64,000 nt of DNA from Acidithiobacillus ferridurans. GTDB taxonomy: Bacteria > Pseudomonadota > Gammaproteobacteria > Acidithiobacillales > Acidithiobacillaceae. The notes below the pieces were generated by a model. The model was given only the letters and a program-made list of their open reading frames with translations. It searched no databases and was not told where the DNA came from. Shown here piece by piece: positions 1-8,977 of this stretch. The stretch lies in assembly GCF_003966655.1 (NCBI RefSeq), contig NZ_AP018795.1:496001-560000 (forward strand), written 5' to 3'. The first letter of the stretch is position 1. Each line of letters opens with the position of its first letter. A program made the position numbers and the translations under genes.

Positions 1-63
1 GAAATGCAGCAGGATCCGCAGGAGGTGATGAATATCCGGCATTGGCGCGATCACCCTCTGTGA
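1..63 (+). CDS. C-terminal end of an unidentified protein (partial)
   Basis: Frame 1 is open from the left edge and ends in TGA at 61-63, giving a 20-residue tail reading EMQQDPQEVMNIRHWRDHPL. The composition is protein-like and the stop lies 7 bp from the stop of the converging minus-strand gene, which suits a real gene end. There is too little sequence to name it. A chance open stretch is possible. Confidence 0.4.
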   Translation, partial: EMQQDPQEVMNIRHWRDHPL

Positions 64-70
64 CGCGGAC

Positions 71-427
71 TCACGCGTCTTCCGGTGCGCCGCAGTAGCG
101 CTGATAGTGACGTTCGAACATCTTCTCCAGTTCCATAATCACAGACTCCGCCGCTTCCCCGCCCACCACATGCCTGGACATCAGATTGGAGGTGTCGTTG
201 AGCATTGCCTTGGCATCCAGCATGGCATAGCTCTCGCGCAGGCGTTTGATGGCGCCGACGACGGTCTCTCCGTCTCTGGCGGGCAGCATCTTCGGTTCCT
301 GGGGTGCCACCGCCGGCTCCGGCTGTTGTCGGCTTTTCAAGAAATCAGCGAAGGCCAGTACCTGCTCCTGCTCCGCACTCCCGAGTTTGCGCAGGACGCG
401 GAGAAAATGACGCTCCCGGCTATTCAT
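71..427 (-). CDS. small hypothetical protein, last gene of the LysR operon
   Basis: A 118-residue, charged, probably helical soluble protein of unknown function. The chosen ATG (427) overlaps the TGA of the preceding amidotransferase-like gene in an ATGA, which implies translational coupling; an in-frame upstream start would overlap that gene by about 125 bp and is less likely. Residues around 17-31 (EQEQVLAFADFLKSR) faintly recall small DUF2281-type helical proteins, but this is only an eye match. No signal peptide, membrane segment or metal motif is visible. It is likely co-transcribed with the LysR gene and the degenerate amidotransferase. Confidence 0.65.
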   Translation of the reverse strand: MNSRERHFLRVLRKLGSAEQEQVLAFADFLKSRQQPEPAVAPQEPKMLPARDGETVVGAIKRLRESYAMLDAKAMLNDTSNLMSRHVVGGEAAESVIMELEKMFERHYQRYCGAPEDA

Positions 428-1176
428 ACATCCGCTCCGGTATCCACCTTGAGAGAAAACACCCGCGGCTTGCGCTTCTCGGTCATGAGGGACAACTCGC
501 GGACCATGGCGATGATGACCCGGTCCGTGGTTTTCTGCATCTCCGGCCACAACGTCCGCGCCTGTTCCAGAAGTTCCCCGATATTCTCGGGGGTTTCGCG
601 GCCTTCTTCCATGAGGATATCTTCAATCAACCCCGGCTTCATCTCCGGCCGGAACAGCAGTCCCACAACACCGTCCTCCGCGCGGAAGGCAATCCAGCGG
701 CCGTCATCATCCACCACCAGCGGCTTGATGTCTTCCGGCAAGGTCGCCGTCCCCGGAGACCAGACCATGACTCGGGCGCCGTCCACCGCCTGCGCCAACG
801 GGTCGTCCCGGCCTGCCTCCGTAGCATGTGCCGTGGTGAAATAGGCGTTATGGTAAGGCTCCGGGTGCAGTTCCGCCCCTTCGTACTGTGCCAGCAACAA
901 CGCGCCCAGACCGAAGCCCACCACCGGTCGCTTCGCCTTGCGAAAAATGGCGATGGTATTGAGCTCCTGGGTCAGCCACGTGTAGCGGTCCGACTCCAGG
1001 GGGGACATTGGTCCACCCAACAGGAACAATGCATCAAAGGTCAGGGCATTGCCCGGCAGTTCGCCACTGAGAAAAACCCGGAAGTAACTGAAACCGATGT
1101 CGCGTTTCTCCAGTTGACTCTCCACGATGCCCAGGAATTCCGAGTAACTGTGCTGCACGACAGCGAAATGCTTCAT
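424..1176 (-). CDS. class I glutamine amidotransferase-like protein lacking the catalytic cysteine
   Basis: About 250 residues with the layout of class I glutamine amidotransferases: an N-terminal beta strand, a DALFLLGGPMSP turn near residue 50, and a nucleophile-elbow strand VVGFGLGALLLA near residue 85. In active family members the elbow reads G-x-C-x-G; here the cysteine position is leucine, so glutaminase activity is unlikely. The ATG at 1176 follows a GGGAGG ribosome site; longer starts lack one. The start lies one base past the TGA of the LysR gene and the stop overlaps the next start, so the three genes look like one operon. A sensor, binding or pseudo-enzyme role is inferred. Confidence 0.75.
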   Translation of the reverse strand: MKHFAVVQHSYSEFLGIVESQLEKRDIGFSYFRVFLSGELPGNALTFDALFLLGGPMSPLESDRYTWLTQELNTIAIFRKAKRPVVGFGLGALLLAQYEGAELHPEPYHNAYFTTAHATEAGRDDPLAQAVDGARVMVWSPGTATLPEDIKPLVVDDDGRWIAFRAEDGVVGLLFRPEMKPGLIEDILMEEGRETPENIGELLEQARTLWPEMQKTTDRVIIAMVRELSLMTEKRKPRVFSLKVDTGADV

Positions 1177-1177
1177 G

Positions 1178-2104
1178 TCAAACCTCCCGACGCACCGGCA
1201 CCGACAGCATGTCCCTGCTACAGCGATCCTTGGCGAACTCCAGAAATTCATCCATCACCAGACTGCGGAATTTCTGCTTCTGATAGACGAAGGAATAAGG
1301 ACGGGCCAGCGGCGGATCCAGCGGGCGGGCCAGCAAAGTTCCCAACGCCAACTCCTTGAGGACAGTCGCCTCAGAAACGACCGCCACCCCCAGCCCGCCT
1401 TCCACGGCGCCCTTGACGGCTTCGGGGCTGCCCAGCTCCATGGTAATATTGAGATCGTTGGCATCCACGCCGACCTGATTCAGGTACTCCATGGTCACCT
1501 CACGGGTGCCCGATCCTTCTTCACGGGACACGAAGGGATAATCCAGCAATTCCTGCGGCGTCACACTTTCGTGAGTGCCCAGGACATGGTCGGGGTGGGC
1601 AATCACAATCATGGAGTCCATGCAACACTTGAGGGTGGCGAGGCTCTTGTTGGTTACCAGACCTTCCACCAGCCCCAGATCGATACTGTTATCCTCGATC
1701 ATGTGGACGATTTTATCCGTATTACCCACATACATACGTACCTGCACATCGGGATACTTCATTTTGAAGTCACCCAGCACCCGGGGCAGCATGTATTCGG
1801 CAATGGTCGTGCTGGCACCGATGAACAGATGCCCGCGCAGATCGCCCGTCATTTCCCCCACCCGGTTGGACATTTCGCCATAAAGCGAGATGATGCGCTC
1901 AGCGTAATCATAAACCACCATACCGGCCTCGGTGAGGCTGATGCGATTATGGGTGCGATCAAACAAGCGCGTGTTGAACTGTTCTTCCAGCTGCTTGACC
2001 TGGAAGGTCACCGCCGGCTGGGTCATATGCAGCGTATCCGCGGCCTTGGTAAAGCTGAGCAGCCTTGCCACCGTATGAAAAACCTGTAAACGCCTGTCTG
2101 CCAT
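1178..2104 (-). CDS. LysR-family transcriptional regulator (CysB/CysL/CbbR-like)
   Basis: A 308-residue LysR regulator. The N-terminal winged helix-turn-helix is clear (FTKAADTLHMTQPAVTFQVK, residues about 18-37), followed by a periplasmic-binding-type effector domain with the typical GLGVAVVSE stretch near residue 240. The start at 2104 is preceded by TGAGGA; an ATG four codons upstream has no ribosome site. The gene is divergent from the TM2 gene, and inverted repeats between them suit LysR autoregulation. The effector is not readable from sequence. Proximity to cbbQ/cbbO makes a CbbR-like carbon role possible; the fold resembles the CysL group equally well. Confidence 0.88.
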   Translation of the reverse strand: MADRRLQVFHTVARLLSFTKAADTLHMTQPAVTFQVKQLEEQFNTRLFDRTHNRISLTEAGMVVYDYAERIISLYGEMSNRVGEMTGDLRGHLFIGASTTIAEYMLPRVLGDFKMKYPDVQVRMYVGNTDKIVHMIEDNSIDLGLVEGLVTNKSLATLKCCMDSMIVIAHPDHVLGTHESVTPQELLDYPFVSREEGSGTREVTMEYLNQVGVDANDLNITMELGSPEAVKGAVEGGLGVAVVSEATVLKELALGTLLARPLDPPLARPYSFVYQKQKFRSLVMDEFLEFAKDRCSRDMLSVPVRREV

Positions 2105-2114
2105 GGAAATCCTC

Positions 2115-2175
2115 AAGTCGCCCGCGACTTTTCGCCAGTTTAGGGGTAATATCTGAGCGCTTCAATACAGTATTA
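2115..2175. promoter_or_regulatory. inverted repeats in the divergent LysR/TM2 promoter region
   Basis: Two dyads are visible. A perfect 7-bp inverted repeat AAGTCGC-CC-GCGACTT lies at 2115-2130. A second dyad with TAATA/TATTA ends (2147-2175) has the near-palindrome TGAGCGCTTCA at its centre. LysR regulators usually bind partly palindromic T-N11-A boxes between divergent genes, so these are operator candidates. The first repeat lies just upstream of the LysR ribosome site and could also fold in its mRNA. Confidence 0.4.
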
Positions 2176-2188
2176 CGGAGGATACCCC

Positions 2189-2791
2189 ATGCCCAAGGCT
2201 TGGGAAAAGCTCGATCTGCAAGGCGCTGGGGTACAGAGTCTACAAATTCGTCTGCAAAAACTCCAGAAAAAATCTCTATGGGGTTATCTGTACTGGTGTT
2301 GTTTCCCGGTCGGCGCCCATCGCTTCTACCTGGAACAGCCGTGGGCATGGGCCTTTCCGCTGGTCAGCGTGGCGATTGTCGTACTGGCTTTTTTGGGTCT
2401 GACCTGGGAGGCAGTCGGTTTCGCCGTCGCACTCTGCGTCGCTGCGCTTTGGGATCTCCGCCGTATTGGTCTGTGGATCAGCGCTTACAACAAGGATCTG
2501 CGCAAGGCGAGCTGGTTTGCCAAACAAACGCCGGCCGCTCCCGCCGATTACCAAGGGCGCGCGGACGCCGGGGAACACCTTATGCAGTGGCAGCGCGAGC
2601 TACAGGACTATACCCAAACTAAGGAGAGCGAGCGCGCCGGCCATCCTGCCGCCAATGCGCCCGGCAGGAAAGGCTTTGCACCGGGCCAGCGCCGACTTTC
2701 TTTCGCGGAACAGGAGCGACTGCTTGCGGAGATGGCGAAATCCGCCAAAAGCACAGCGGCGAAAAATCCACCCGATTCCGCCGAAAAGTAA
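2189..2791 (+). CDS. TM2-domain membrane protein
   Basis: A 200-residue protein with two membrane segments (about residues 48-62 and 66-90) preceded by a short cytoplasmic helix. The turn FPVGAHRFYLEQPW matches the TM2 family signature G-x-H-R-F-Y. A long basic, glutamine-rich cytoplasmic tail (about residues 100-200) has no recognisable domain. The start follows the strong ribosome site GGAGGA. The gene is divergent from the LysR gene and converges on the aldo/keto reductase. TM2 proteins have no settled general function. Confidence 0.75.
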   Translation: MPKAWEKLDLQGAGVQSLQIRLQKLQKKSLWGYLYWCCFPVGAHRFYLEQPWAWAFPLVSVAIVVLAFLGLTWEAVGFAVALCVAALWDLRRIGLWISAYNKDLRKASWFAKQTPAAPADYQGRADAGEHLMQWQRELQDYTQTKESERAGHPAANAPGRKGFAPGQRRLSFAEQERLLAEMAKSAKSTAAKNPPDSAEK

Positions 2792-2811
2792 GCGGAAGCC
2801 GTTCCCCCGGC

Positions 2812-3957
2812 CTATTGCTCCTTTTCAAACATGGCCAGATAACGTTCTTTGGAAAGCGGAAGCTGTCTGGCTACCGCCAGGACATCAGGGAGATGCAGCG
2901 GGGTGCTGAGCCCCACCAGAGTGACGCCTATGCCGGGCGTGGAGCGCACAAACTGAATGGCGCGCTGCGCGGCATCGGCCAATTCCGGCATGGCTTCCTG
3001 CAGGGACGGCACCTCTTCCCGCGCCAGCAGACCCTTGCCAAGGGGATGGCTGGCCATGATGGTCAGCTTGAGCTGAAAAGCCGCCTGGATGGTGGAGCCG
3101 ATGTTGCCCTGCCCCGTGACCTGACTGAAACGGGTGTAGGCCTCCGGCATCAGCGCGTTGAAAGGCAACTGCACTACTCGTAGATGATGGCGATTCCCCT
3201 GCCCCGCCGCCTTCTCCGCCAGGCCGATAAGGCTGGTCAGGGACTGGAACAGGGTATTATCCGTCTCCACCCGGCAGGCATTGAAGGTGGAAATGCCGTA
3301 GTAGCGAATCTTGTTGGCCTGCACCGCCGCTTCGAGCATGGTGAACACATCCACCAGTTTGCGATACATCTGTTCTTTGTCAATCAAAGGGATATGCACC
3401 TCCGGCTGATCCACCAGAAACACATCCAGGGTTCCCAGACCAGTTTGCGCGCGCAACATATCCAGTTGCCAGGCAATATATTCGGGGCTCAGGCAGTGAA
3501 CCCCCTGAACCAGGTCCTCCTCTTTGCCCAGCCCCTTGGCCGCCACCTCCTCACGGAAGAATGTCAGCGGATCTTCTGGCCGTCCGCCAGGGAAGGTCAG
3601 AAAGCCCCCCTTGCCAACCACGAAAAACTCCTCACGCTGAATACCTGCCGCCATCGCCTTCGCGATACCTACACCTACCGCTCGCCCGGCCCGGCCGAGG
3701 CGGTAGTTGGCACCCGTGTCGACGACGTTGATGCCCGCCTGCAAGGCCCGCGCCACAATGGCCGCCACCGCGACATCCGTCACATCGTCCACGCCACCGG
3801 GGAAGGTACCGACACCCAGGGAGGATAGCTTGATGCGGGTGTTCAAAAAGTCACTGAAGTGTTCGTCAGCGAGGGTCCCGGCGAAGCGCGCCACATAGGC
3901 CTTGGTACCCGCACTGTTGGCGGCCCCCGGAATCAGTCCATTTTCCGCAGCATTCAC
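2812..3957 (-). CDS. aldo/keto reductase
   Basis: A 381-residue NAD(P)H-dependent aldo/keto reductase, soluble. The family tetrad is readable: Asp and Tyr in VVDTGANYRLG (residues about 77-82), Lys in VVGKGG (about 113) and His in VQGVHCLSPEY (about 150). The GTG start at 3957 overlaps the TGA of the deacetylase gene (GTGA) and follows a CAGGAG ribosome site. It is the last gene of the cbbQ-cbbO operon. The substrate is unknown. About 40 N-terminal residues precede the first core strand, longer than usual. Confidence 0.88.
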   Translation of the reverse strand: MNAAENGLIPGAANSAGTKAYVARFAGTLADEHFSDFLNTRIKLSSLGVGTFPGGVDDVTDVAVAAIVARALQAGINVVDTGANYRLGRAGRAVGVGIAKAMAAGIQREEFFVVGKGGFLTFPGGRPEDPLTFFREEVAAKGLGKEEDLVQGVHCLSPEYIAWQLDMLRAQTGLGTLDVFLVDQPEVHIPLIDKEQMYRKLVDVFTMLEAAVQANKIRYYGISTFNACRVETDNTLFQSLTSLIGLAEKAAGQGNRHHLRVVQLPFNALMPEAYTRFSQVTGQGNIGSTIQAAFQLKLTIMASHPLGKGLLAREEVPSLQEAMPELADAAQRAIQFVRSTPGIGVTLVGLSTPLHLPDVLAVARQLPLSKERYLAMFEKEQ

Positions 3958-5120
3958 GCAGCGTTACTCCTGTTGGCAAAGAGGGGATGGTGGTGCAGCA
4001 AAAAGTCCAGGCGTTCACGCAGCTCGGCACGCACCGGGCCGGGCCGGGCCGCATCTTCCAGACTCAGGAACTGTTGACGATAGTCTGGCGCATCCTCATC
4101 GTCCAGTTCCCATTCGACCGCCTGGAGCAACGCTTGCCCGGATGCGGGCAATTCCGCGGCTAACGAGCGACCGCTGAGAATCGCCCAGAGACCGGTCCAA
4201 CAGCGCGCCAAAGCAACGGGATGATAACCACCCCCGCCCAGGATCAGCAGACGCGGACTTTCCGCCACGATCTGGCGCACGACTTGCCAGAATAAGCCGT
4301 TGGACACCCGAAACCTACTCAAAGGATCCGGTGCGAGGATATCGGTGCCCGCCTGCAGAACGACGACGTCCGGGCTAAAGCGCTGCAAGACGCGAGGCCA
4401 TAACTCGGCAAAAGCCAGTGTATATTCGCTGTCATTCACTTCTTTGGGCAAAGGCAGATTAACCGCCAGCCCCGGCCAGTCGGTAAGCTTGCCGCCCAGA
4501 AAGGGATAGGCGTAGTCCGTATCCATGTGCAGCGACGCCGTCAGCGTGTCCGGATCCTCCACAAAGGCCGCCTCCACCCCATCACCATGGTGGGCGTCCA
4601 TATCCCAATACAGCACCCGCAGACCGGCGCGGCGCAGGCGCTGAATGGCAAGCACCGGGTCGTTGAGGTAGCAGAAGCCGCGCGCCTGACCCGGTGCGGC
4701 ATGGTGCATCCCGCCCGCGGGGCTGAAGGCGGTTACGCCTTCCAGCACGGCTTCCGCCGCGAGCACGCTGGAACCGGTAGCCAGGGAGGGCGTATCGAAA
4801 AAACCGGGGAAATAAGGATTCTCCAGCGTACCCAACTGATAACGCTGACGATCGCTGTCCTGCACACCGCCGCGAAACTGCGCCCGCTCAAAGGCCTGTA
4901 TGTACTCTTTCGTATGAAAGCCGAAGAGTTCCCGATGGCTCGCCGGGCGGCCCTGCCGGTATTCTTCCGGCGCCATGGCCCCGTAACTGTTGATGAGGTC
5001 CAAAGTCAGAGAGACCCGCGGAATCGCCAGGGGATGGTTACTCCCATAACTCGCCCGCCGGTAACGCGCCGCTCCGACGAAAACCGCTGGGCGGGTCGCG
5101 GCGATCTGCGGGCGCAGCAT
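3954..5120 (-). CDS. histone deacetylase-like (AcuC/HDAC superfamily) amidohydrolase
   Basis: A 388-residue zinc-dependent deacetylase of the arginase/HDAC fold. Visible active-site elements are GGMHHAAPGQ (the charge-relay His pair), WDMDAHHGDGV (zinc ligands Asp and His), QAGTDILAPDP (third zinc ligand) and a GGGGYHP catalytic loop. The gene could begin at GTG 5168, overlapping the cbbO stop, or at GTG 5135; ATG 5120 is chosen because the conserved domain starts directly after it. Its stop overlaps the next start. Family members remove acetyl groups from lysine or small amines. Its place behind cbbQ/cbbO hints at a link to Rubisco or carbon metabolism, which is inference. Confidence 0.85.
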   Translation of the reverse strand: MLRPQIAATRPAVFVGAARYRRASYGSNHPLAIPRVSLTLDLINSYGAMAPEEYRQGRPASHRELFGFHTKEYIQAFERAQFRGGVQDSDRQRYQLGTLENPYFPGFFDTPSLATGSSVLAAEAVLEGVTAFSPAGGMHHAAPGQARGFCYLNDPVLAIQRLRRAGLRVLYWDMDAHHGDGVEAAFVEDPDTLTASLHMDTDYAYPFLGGKLTDWPGLAVNLPLPKEVNDSEYTLAFAELWPRVLQRFSPDVVVLQAGTDILAPDPLSRFRVSNGLFWQVVRQIVAESPRLLILGGGGYHPVALARCWTGLWAILSGRSLAAELPASGQALLQAVEWELDDEDAPDYRQQFLSLEDAARPGPVRAELRERLDFLLHHHPLFANRSNAA

Positions 5121-5164
5121 TCCCTGCTCGTTCACGCTGCCGGCAACCGTCTGCGCCTCGCCCG

Positions 5165-7660
5165 TCACACGCTGTGGCCGCGCAGGCGCAGATAAATCTC
5201 GGGCAGACGTACCGGCAGACTGTCGAGATGGGGCAGCACGAGATAGTGCCCCGGCCCGAAGACCAGCGGCAGATATTCGCCACCACGCGGGTCCAGACTG
5301 ATACAAAAGGCGTGAATACCCAAGTCTTGCGCCTCCTTCACCGCCATGCGCGTATCCTCCTGCAAATAGCGGGGGTCACCACCGTCATCATAATCGGCGG
5401 GACGCCCATCCGACAGAATCAGGAGCAGACGCCGCCGTGCAGGACTCCGCAGCATCAGCCGCGAGCTGTGGCGGATAGCCGCCCCCATGCGTGTCGCCAG
5501 CCGCCCGGACAGTCCGCCGAGCAGGGCCCGTGCCCGCATATCAAACCTGTCCGCAAAGCGCTTGATGGGATAGAGCAAGACTTCGTCATGATATTTGCTG
5601 GCGAAACCATAGAGTGCAAAGGGATCGCCTACCTCCACCAGCGCCTCACCAAAGAGGAGCATGGCTGCGCGCAGACGGTCCACCACCCGCACTCCGGAAT
5701 CTCCCGCCTCTGCCATGATGGAGGTGGAGAGATCGGCAAGGAGCAGGACTGCGGTATCCCGTTGCTGCGGGCGTCTTTGCTGGTAGATGCTGGCTTTCGG
5801 CGAGCGTCCGGCACGCCGCTCCACCATAAATTGGACCGCAGCCTCCAGATCCGGCTCGTCGCCCTCGTACTGACGGCGGCGCGGTGCCATCCGGGTCGGT
5901 TTCTGTGCCTGCAAGGCCTGCTTCAGACGGCGCAGGGTACCATCATATGCGGTGGTGATTTCCATTGCCTTGGCTTCGTCATACTCGCGCAGACTACGCT
6001 CATGGACCCGCGCCCAGTCTTCCTTATAGCTTTGATGACGGTAATCCCATTCGCGATAGGCCCAACCGCCCCTGGGCCCTTTGACTCCCCGGCCATGGCC
6101 CGTCACCTTCGCGGGCATGGGAATACCCACCCCGACCCGCCCGCCGGTACCCTGAATATCCTCTGGGGGAATATCCATATCCGGGTCATTCCCTTCGGCC
6201 TGCTGCGGAGACTCCCGGGGTTTTTCTTCGTGACCTGCGGCACCCAGCCCACCGCCGCCGTCCATTTCCGGCGCATCACTGTCGTGTTTCCGGCGCGGAT
6301 ACACCGGCCGTGCGGCGTTGGGCGAATGGCCGGGCAGATAGGCGCTGGCGCGCTCCGCCAAGGTCAGCGGCGGCAGATCCGTGTTCGCATACCACGTCAA
6401 TGCCGCACGAAAGGCATCCACTATGCTGGCCTGAGGCGTGGTCAGAGCAGCGAGTCCGGCAGACAAACGACCAGCGCGCGCGTCTTCCAGCAGTCGCAGC
6501 GCCTCCTCAAAGTAATATCTGGCGGGTCCTTCCGGCAGATGGTGGCCACGCGCCGCCCGTACCACCCGCGCCAGATAACCGGGCATTTCCCGCTCCAGCG
6601 CCGCATCCACCCGCAAATCTTCGCAGAGGTCGAAAATGAGCTGGAAGCGGATCATATCCTCCCCAAAGCGCGCGAAGAGCGGCCGCCAGGTTATGCGCTG
6701 GTCGGGATCCAGGGGTGGATGCGCCATACCGATTTCCGCAAAGAGGGCGCGGATGGCATCCTGCTCGTAACTGTCGAAGGCCAGATGCGCGCCAGTGTGG
6801 TAGAAGGCCAGCAAGGCCTCTTCCCGGTCGGGCATCACTGCCGGTACAAAAAGGCTGCGCCCGTCGGTCTCGAGAAAGCTGCGCCCGCCCTCCAGGCTCC
6901 AGCTCCCCTCCTCCAGGGGCAGATGCAGCCCGGTCCAGGCCTGGAGCAACCATCCGAAGAGCCGCTTATGGGCCCCCATATGAAAGCCGGGCAGGACTTC
7001 CAGCAGAAAGCCGCGCGCCTCATCGCTCTCCAGTCGGAACCATGCCTCACCACGCACCCGCCCCGCCGCCAGCACATCCGCGCCACGCTGCGCCCACTCC
7101 GCCACGCCATCCAGACCACAGATGCCGCGCACCTGGATGGCGCCCTCCAGATACGTCCCCAAACCCAGACGGCCCCTGGCCAGGGTGTCGGCGGGTGCCA
7201 ACAGCGCCCGCAGCCCCTCCGTACCCGCGTTGCCAAAGAGAATGGCTGCAGGCACCCGGAAATAGGACGCCGCGCTGTCCACATGCCGGTCGATCCACGT
7301 CGCGCCCAAATCGAACCAGAGCGCCTCGCCATCTGCACCCCAGCTCCGGCGCACTACTCCGGCCTGTTCAAAGAAACCCACCGCCGCCCGAAAAGTGCCA
7401 CGCTGGCTCAGAAAGTGGCGGGCCTGATCCAGCCAAGGGTCCAGCCCGCCAAAGGCCTGCGTCAGATCAGCCGTCGCATGGAAAAACGCCTTGCCTGCCT
7501 CCCGGTCATAAAAAAACAGGTCACGGCCGGTCTCCAGATAGCGCAAGGCGGCCGTCTCACCTAGCGATGTGACGGCGGGCAAGGCCGCCCGCGCATCCCG
7601 ACCGGCCACGAAACTGATGGCCGCCAGATGATCGAGGATATCCTCCGTCGCCGCCGACAT
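5165..7660 (-). CDS. cbbO: CbbO/NorD-family von Willebrand factor A protein
   Basis: An 831-residue soluble protein. Its C-terminal third is a vWA domain with the MIDAS motif DLSTS near residue 640 and a later SDGRP strand. The long N-terminal region is the helical part typical of CbbO/NorD, followed by a low-complexity linker around residues 470-530. CbbO couples the AAA+ ring CbbQ to Rubisco for removal of inhibitory sugar phosphates; NorD relatives act with NorQ on nitric oxide reductase. The ATG at 7660 follows AAGGAA and lies 9 bp after the cbbQ stop. No Rubisco gene is in the window, so the target is inferred from the family. Confidence 0.82.
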   Translation of the reverse strand: MSAATEDILDHLAAISFVAGRDARAALPAVTSLGETAALRYLETGRDLFFYDREAGKAFFHATADLTQAFGGLDPWLDQARHFLSQRGTFRAAVGFFEQAGVVRRSWGADGEALWFDLGATWIDRHVDSAASYFRVPAAILFGNAGTEGLRALLAPADTLARGRLGLGTYLEGAIQVRGICGLDGVAEWAQRGADVLAAGRVRGEAWFRLESDEARGFLLEVLPGFHMGAHKRLFGWLLQAWTGLHLPLEEGSWSLEGGRSFLETDGRSLFVPAVMPDREEALLAFYHTGAHLAFDSYEQDAIRALFAEIGMAHPPLDPDQRITWRPLFARFGEDMIRFQLIFDLCEDLRVDAALEREMPGYLARVVRAARGHHLPEGPARYYFEEALRLLEDARAGRLSAGLAALTTPQASIVDAFRAALTWYANTDLPPLTLAERASAYLPGHSPNAARPVYPRRKHDSDAPEMDGGGGLGAAGHEEKPRESPQQAEGNDPDMDIPPEDIQGTGGRVGVGIPMPAKVTGHGRGVKGPRGGWAYREWDYRHQSYKEDWARVHERSLREYDEAKAMEITTAYDGTLRRLKQALQAQKPTRMAPRRRQYEGDEPDLEAAVQFMVERRAGRSPKASIYQQRRPQQRDTAVLLLADLSTSIMAEAGDSGVRVVDRLRAAMLLFGEALVEVGDPFALYGFASKYHDEVLLYPIKRFADRFDMRARALLGGLSGRLATRMGAAIRHSSRLMLRSPARRRLLLILSDGRPADYDDGGDPRYLQEDTRMAVKEAQDLGIHAFCISLDPRGGEYLPLVFGPGHYLVLPHLDSLPVRLPEIYLRLRGHSV

Positions 7661-7669
7661 GGCCGTTCC

Positions 7670-8500
7670 TTAGCCCTGTTCCGGGAAGAAGGTCCGGAAA
7701 ATCTCCAGCAGCGCCTCGGCCAATTCCGGATCGTCCGTCTGCGGATGGATGATCGCCACGACACAGGCCTCCAGCGCGTCCAGACCCGCCACCATCAATG
7801 CCCCCGCATAGATCAGCGCCCGGGTCGAGGTGACTTCCTGCAACCCCTGCTCCTTCAGATTCCGTGCCTTGCCCGCCGCCGCCACCAGTGCCTTCGCCCT
7901 GCCCTCATCCACGCCCGCCTCTTTCATCACGATACGGGTTTCCACATCGGCCGGCGGATAATGGAAGTTCATGCCGACGAATCGCTGTTTGGTCGACGGC
8001 TTGAGGTCCTTCAACACCGTCTGATAGCCGGGATTATAAGAAATCACCAGCATGAAATCGCGGTGCGCCGTGATCTCGATGCCGAGCTTCTCGATGGGCA
8101 GATGACGGCGATGGTCGGTCAGCGGATGGATGACGACCGTCGTATCGGTACGTGCTTCGACGATCTCGTCCAGGTAGCAGATGGCCCCCTCCCGCACCGC
8201 CCTGGTCAGCGGACCGTCCTGCCAGACCGTTTCGTTGCCTTCGATCAGAAAGCGGCCGATCAGGTCCGAACTGGTCAGATCCTCATGGCAGGCCACGGTC
8301 ACCAGCGGCCGCTTCAGGCGCCACGCCATGTGCTCCAGAAAGCGGGTCTTGCCACAACCCGTCGGCCCCTTGAGCATGACCGGCAGGCGCCGGTCCCACG
8401 CCGCCAGGAACACCCTAACCTCATTTGCCACCGGCTGATAAAAAGGCTCATCGAGGAGCAGGCGCAAGCCGTTACTCTCTGCCATTTTTGCCTCACTCAT
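7670..8500 (-). CDS. cbbQ: CbbQ/NorQ-type MoxR AAA+ ATPase
   Basis: A 276-residue AAA+ ATPase. Walker A is GPTGCGKT (about residues 44-51), Walker B is ICYLDEI (about 105-111), and sensor strand VISYNPGYQ and the PSTKQRFVG arginine region follow as in CbbQ/NorQ. It should form a hexamer that works with CbbO to remodel Rubisco. ATG 8500 is chosen because it overlaps the TGA of the gene before it (ATGA) and follows GGGGA. Rubisco activase is the likely role; remodelling of another metalloenzyme cannot be excluded. Confidence 0.85.
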   Translation of the reverse strand: MSEAKMAESNGLRLLLDEPFYQPVANEVRVFLAAWDRRLPVMLKGPTGCGKTRFLEHMAWRLKRPLVTVACHEDLTSSDLIGRFLIEGNETVWQDGPLTRAVREGAICYLDEIVEARTDTTVVIHPLTDHRRHLPIEKLGIEITAHRDFMLVISYNPGYQTVLKDLKPSTKQRFVGMNFHYPPADVETRIVMKEAGVDEGRAKALVAAAGKARNLKEQGLQEVTSTRALIYAGALMVAGLDALEACVVAIIHPQTDDPELAEALLEIFRTFFPEQG

Positions 8501-8898
8501 ATATCGTCCCCGTTGTTTTGCTCGACATGACTGCGCAGATAAAGGCAGATATGGCGCAGGGTATGGATCACCATGCGCTCCGGTTGTGCGGGCAGCGCGT
8601 CGGCACGCCCTGCCTTCAGGCAATTCTGGTAAAAAACCAATTCACGACAATTATCGCGGATGGTATTCCAGTGAGGGGCGCCCTTCACCAGCGCCTTCCA
8701 CAATTCCAGCAAATCCGCATCATGGGCATAAGGCTTGTGCTCCGCAGCCAGCATGATGCGCAACATGGCGGATGCCTCCGCCACCCCCGCCGCCACCAGT
8801 TCCGGCAAGGACATCCCCGCAGCCTGCTGCCTCGCCAGGGCGTCAATGCGCCCCTGCGCCCCGTCTAATGCGCTTATCAACCCGTTTGGCTCTGTCAT
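8497..8898 (-). CDS. conserved small protein heading the cbbQ-cbbO operon
   Basis: A 133-residue, mainly helical, soluble protein of unknown function. It begins at ATG 8898, five bases after an AGGAG site; nearby GTG 8904 and ATG 8901 lie too close to that site. The C-terminal part has a patterned helix, [19 protein letters not shown]. Its stop overlaps the cbbQ start, so it is translationally coupled to the Rubisco-activase pair and may be an accessory of that complex (inference). Confidence 0.75.
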   Translation of the reverse strand: MTEPNGLISALDGAQGRIDALARQQAAGMSLPELVAAGVAEASAMLRIMLAAEHKPYAHDADLLELWKALVKGAPHWNTIRDNCRELVFYQNCLKAGRADALPAQPERMVIHTLRHICLYLRSHVEQNNGDDI

Positions 8899-8977
8899 CA
8901 TCACTCCTGCAGGATTTTTCGGTCGCGCCCCGCTACCACTCCGGGCGGTTTTCGTCTAGGATAAAAGAGTTTTAACT

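Noticed and set aside
5174-7564. Long plus-strand open frame of about 796 codons
   Set aside because: It is fully antisense to cbbO, has no ribosome site, and its composition (His/Arg/Gln/Pro-rich) is that of a GC-rich shadow frame.
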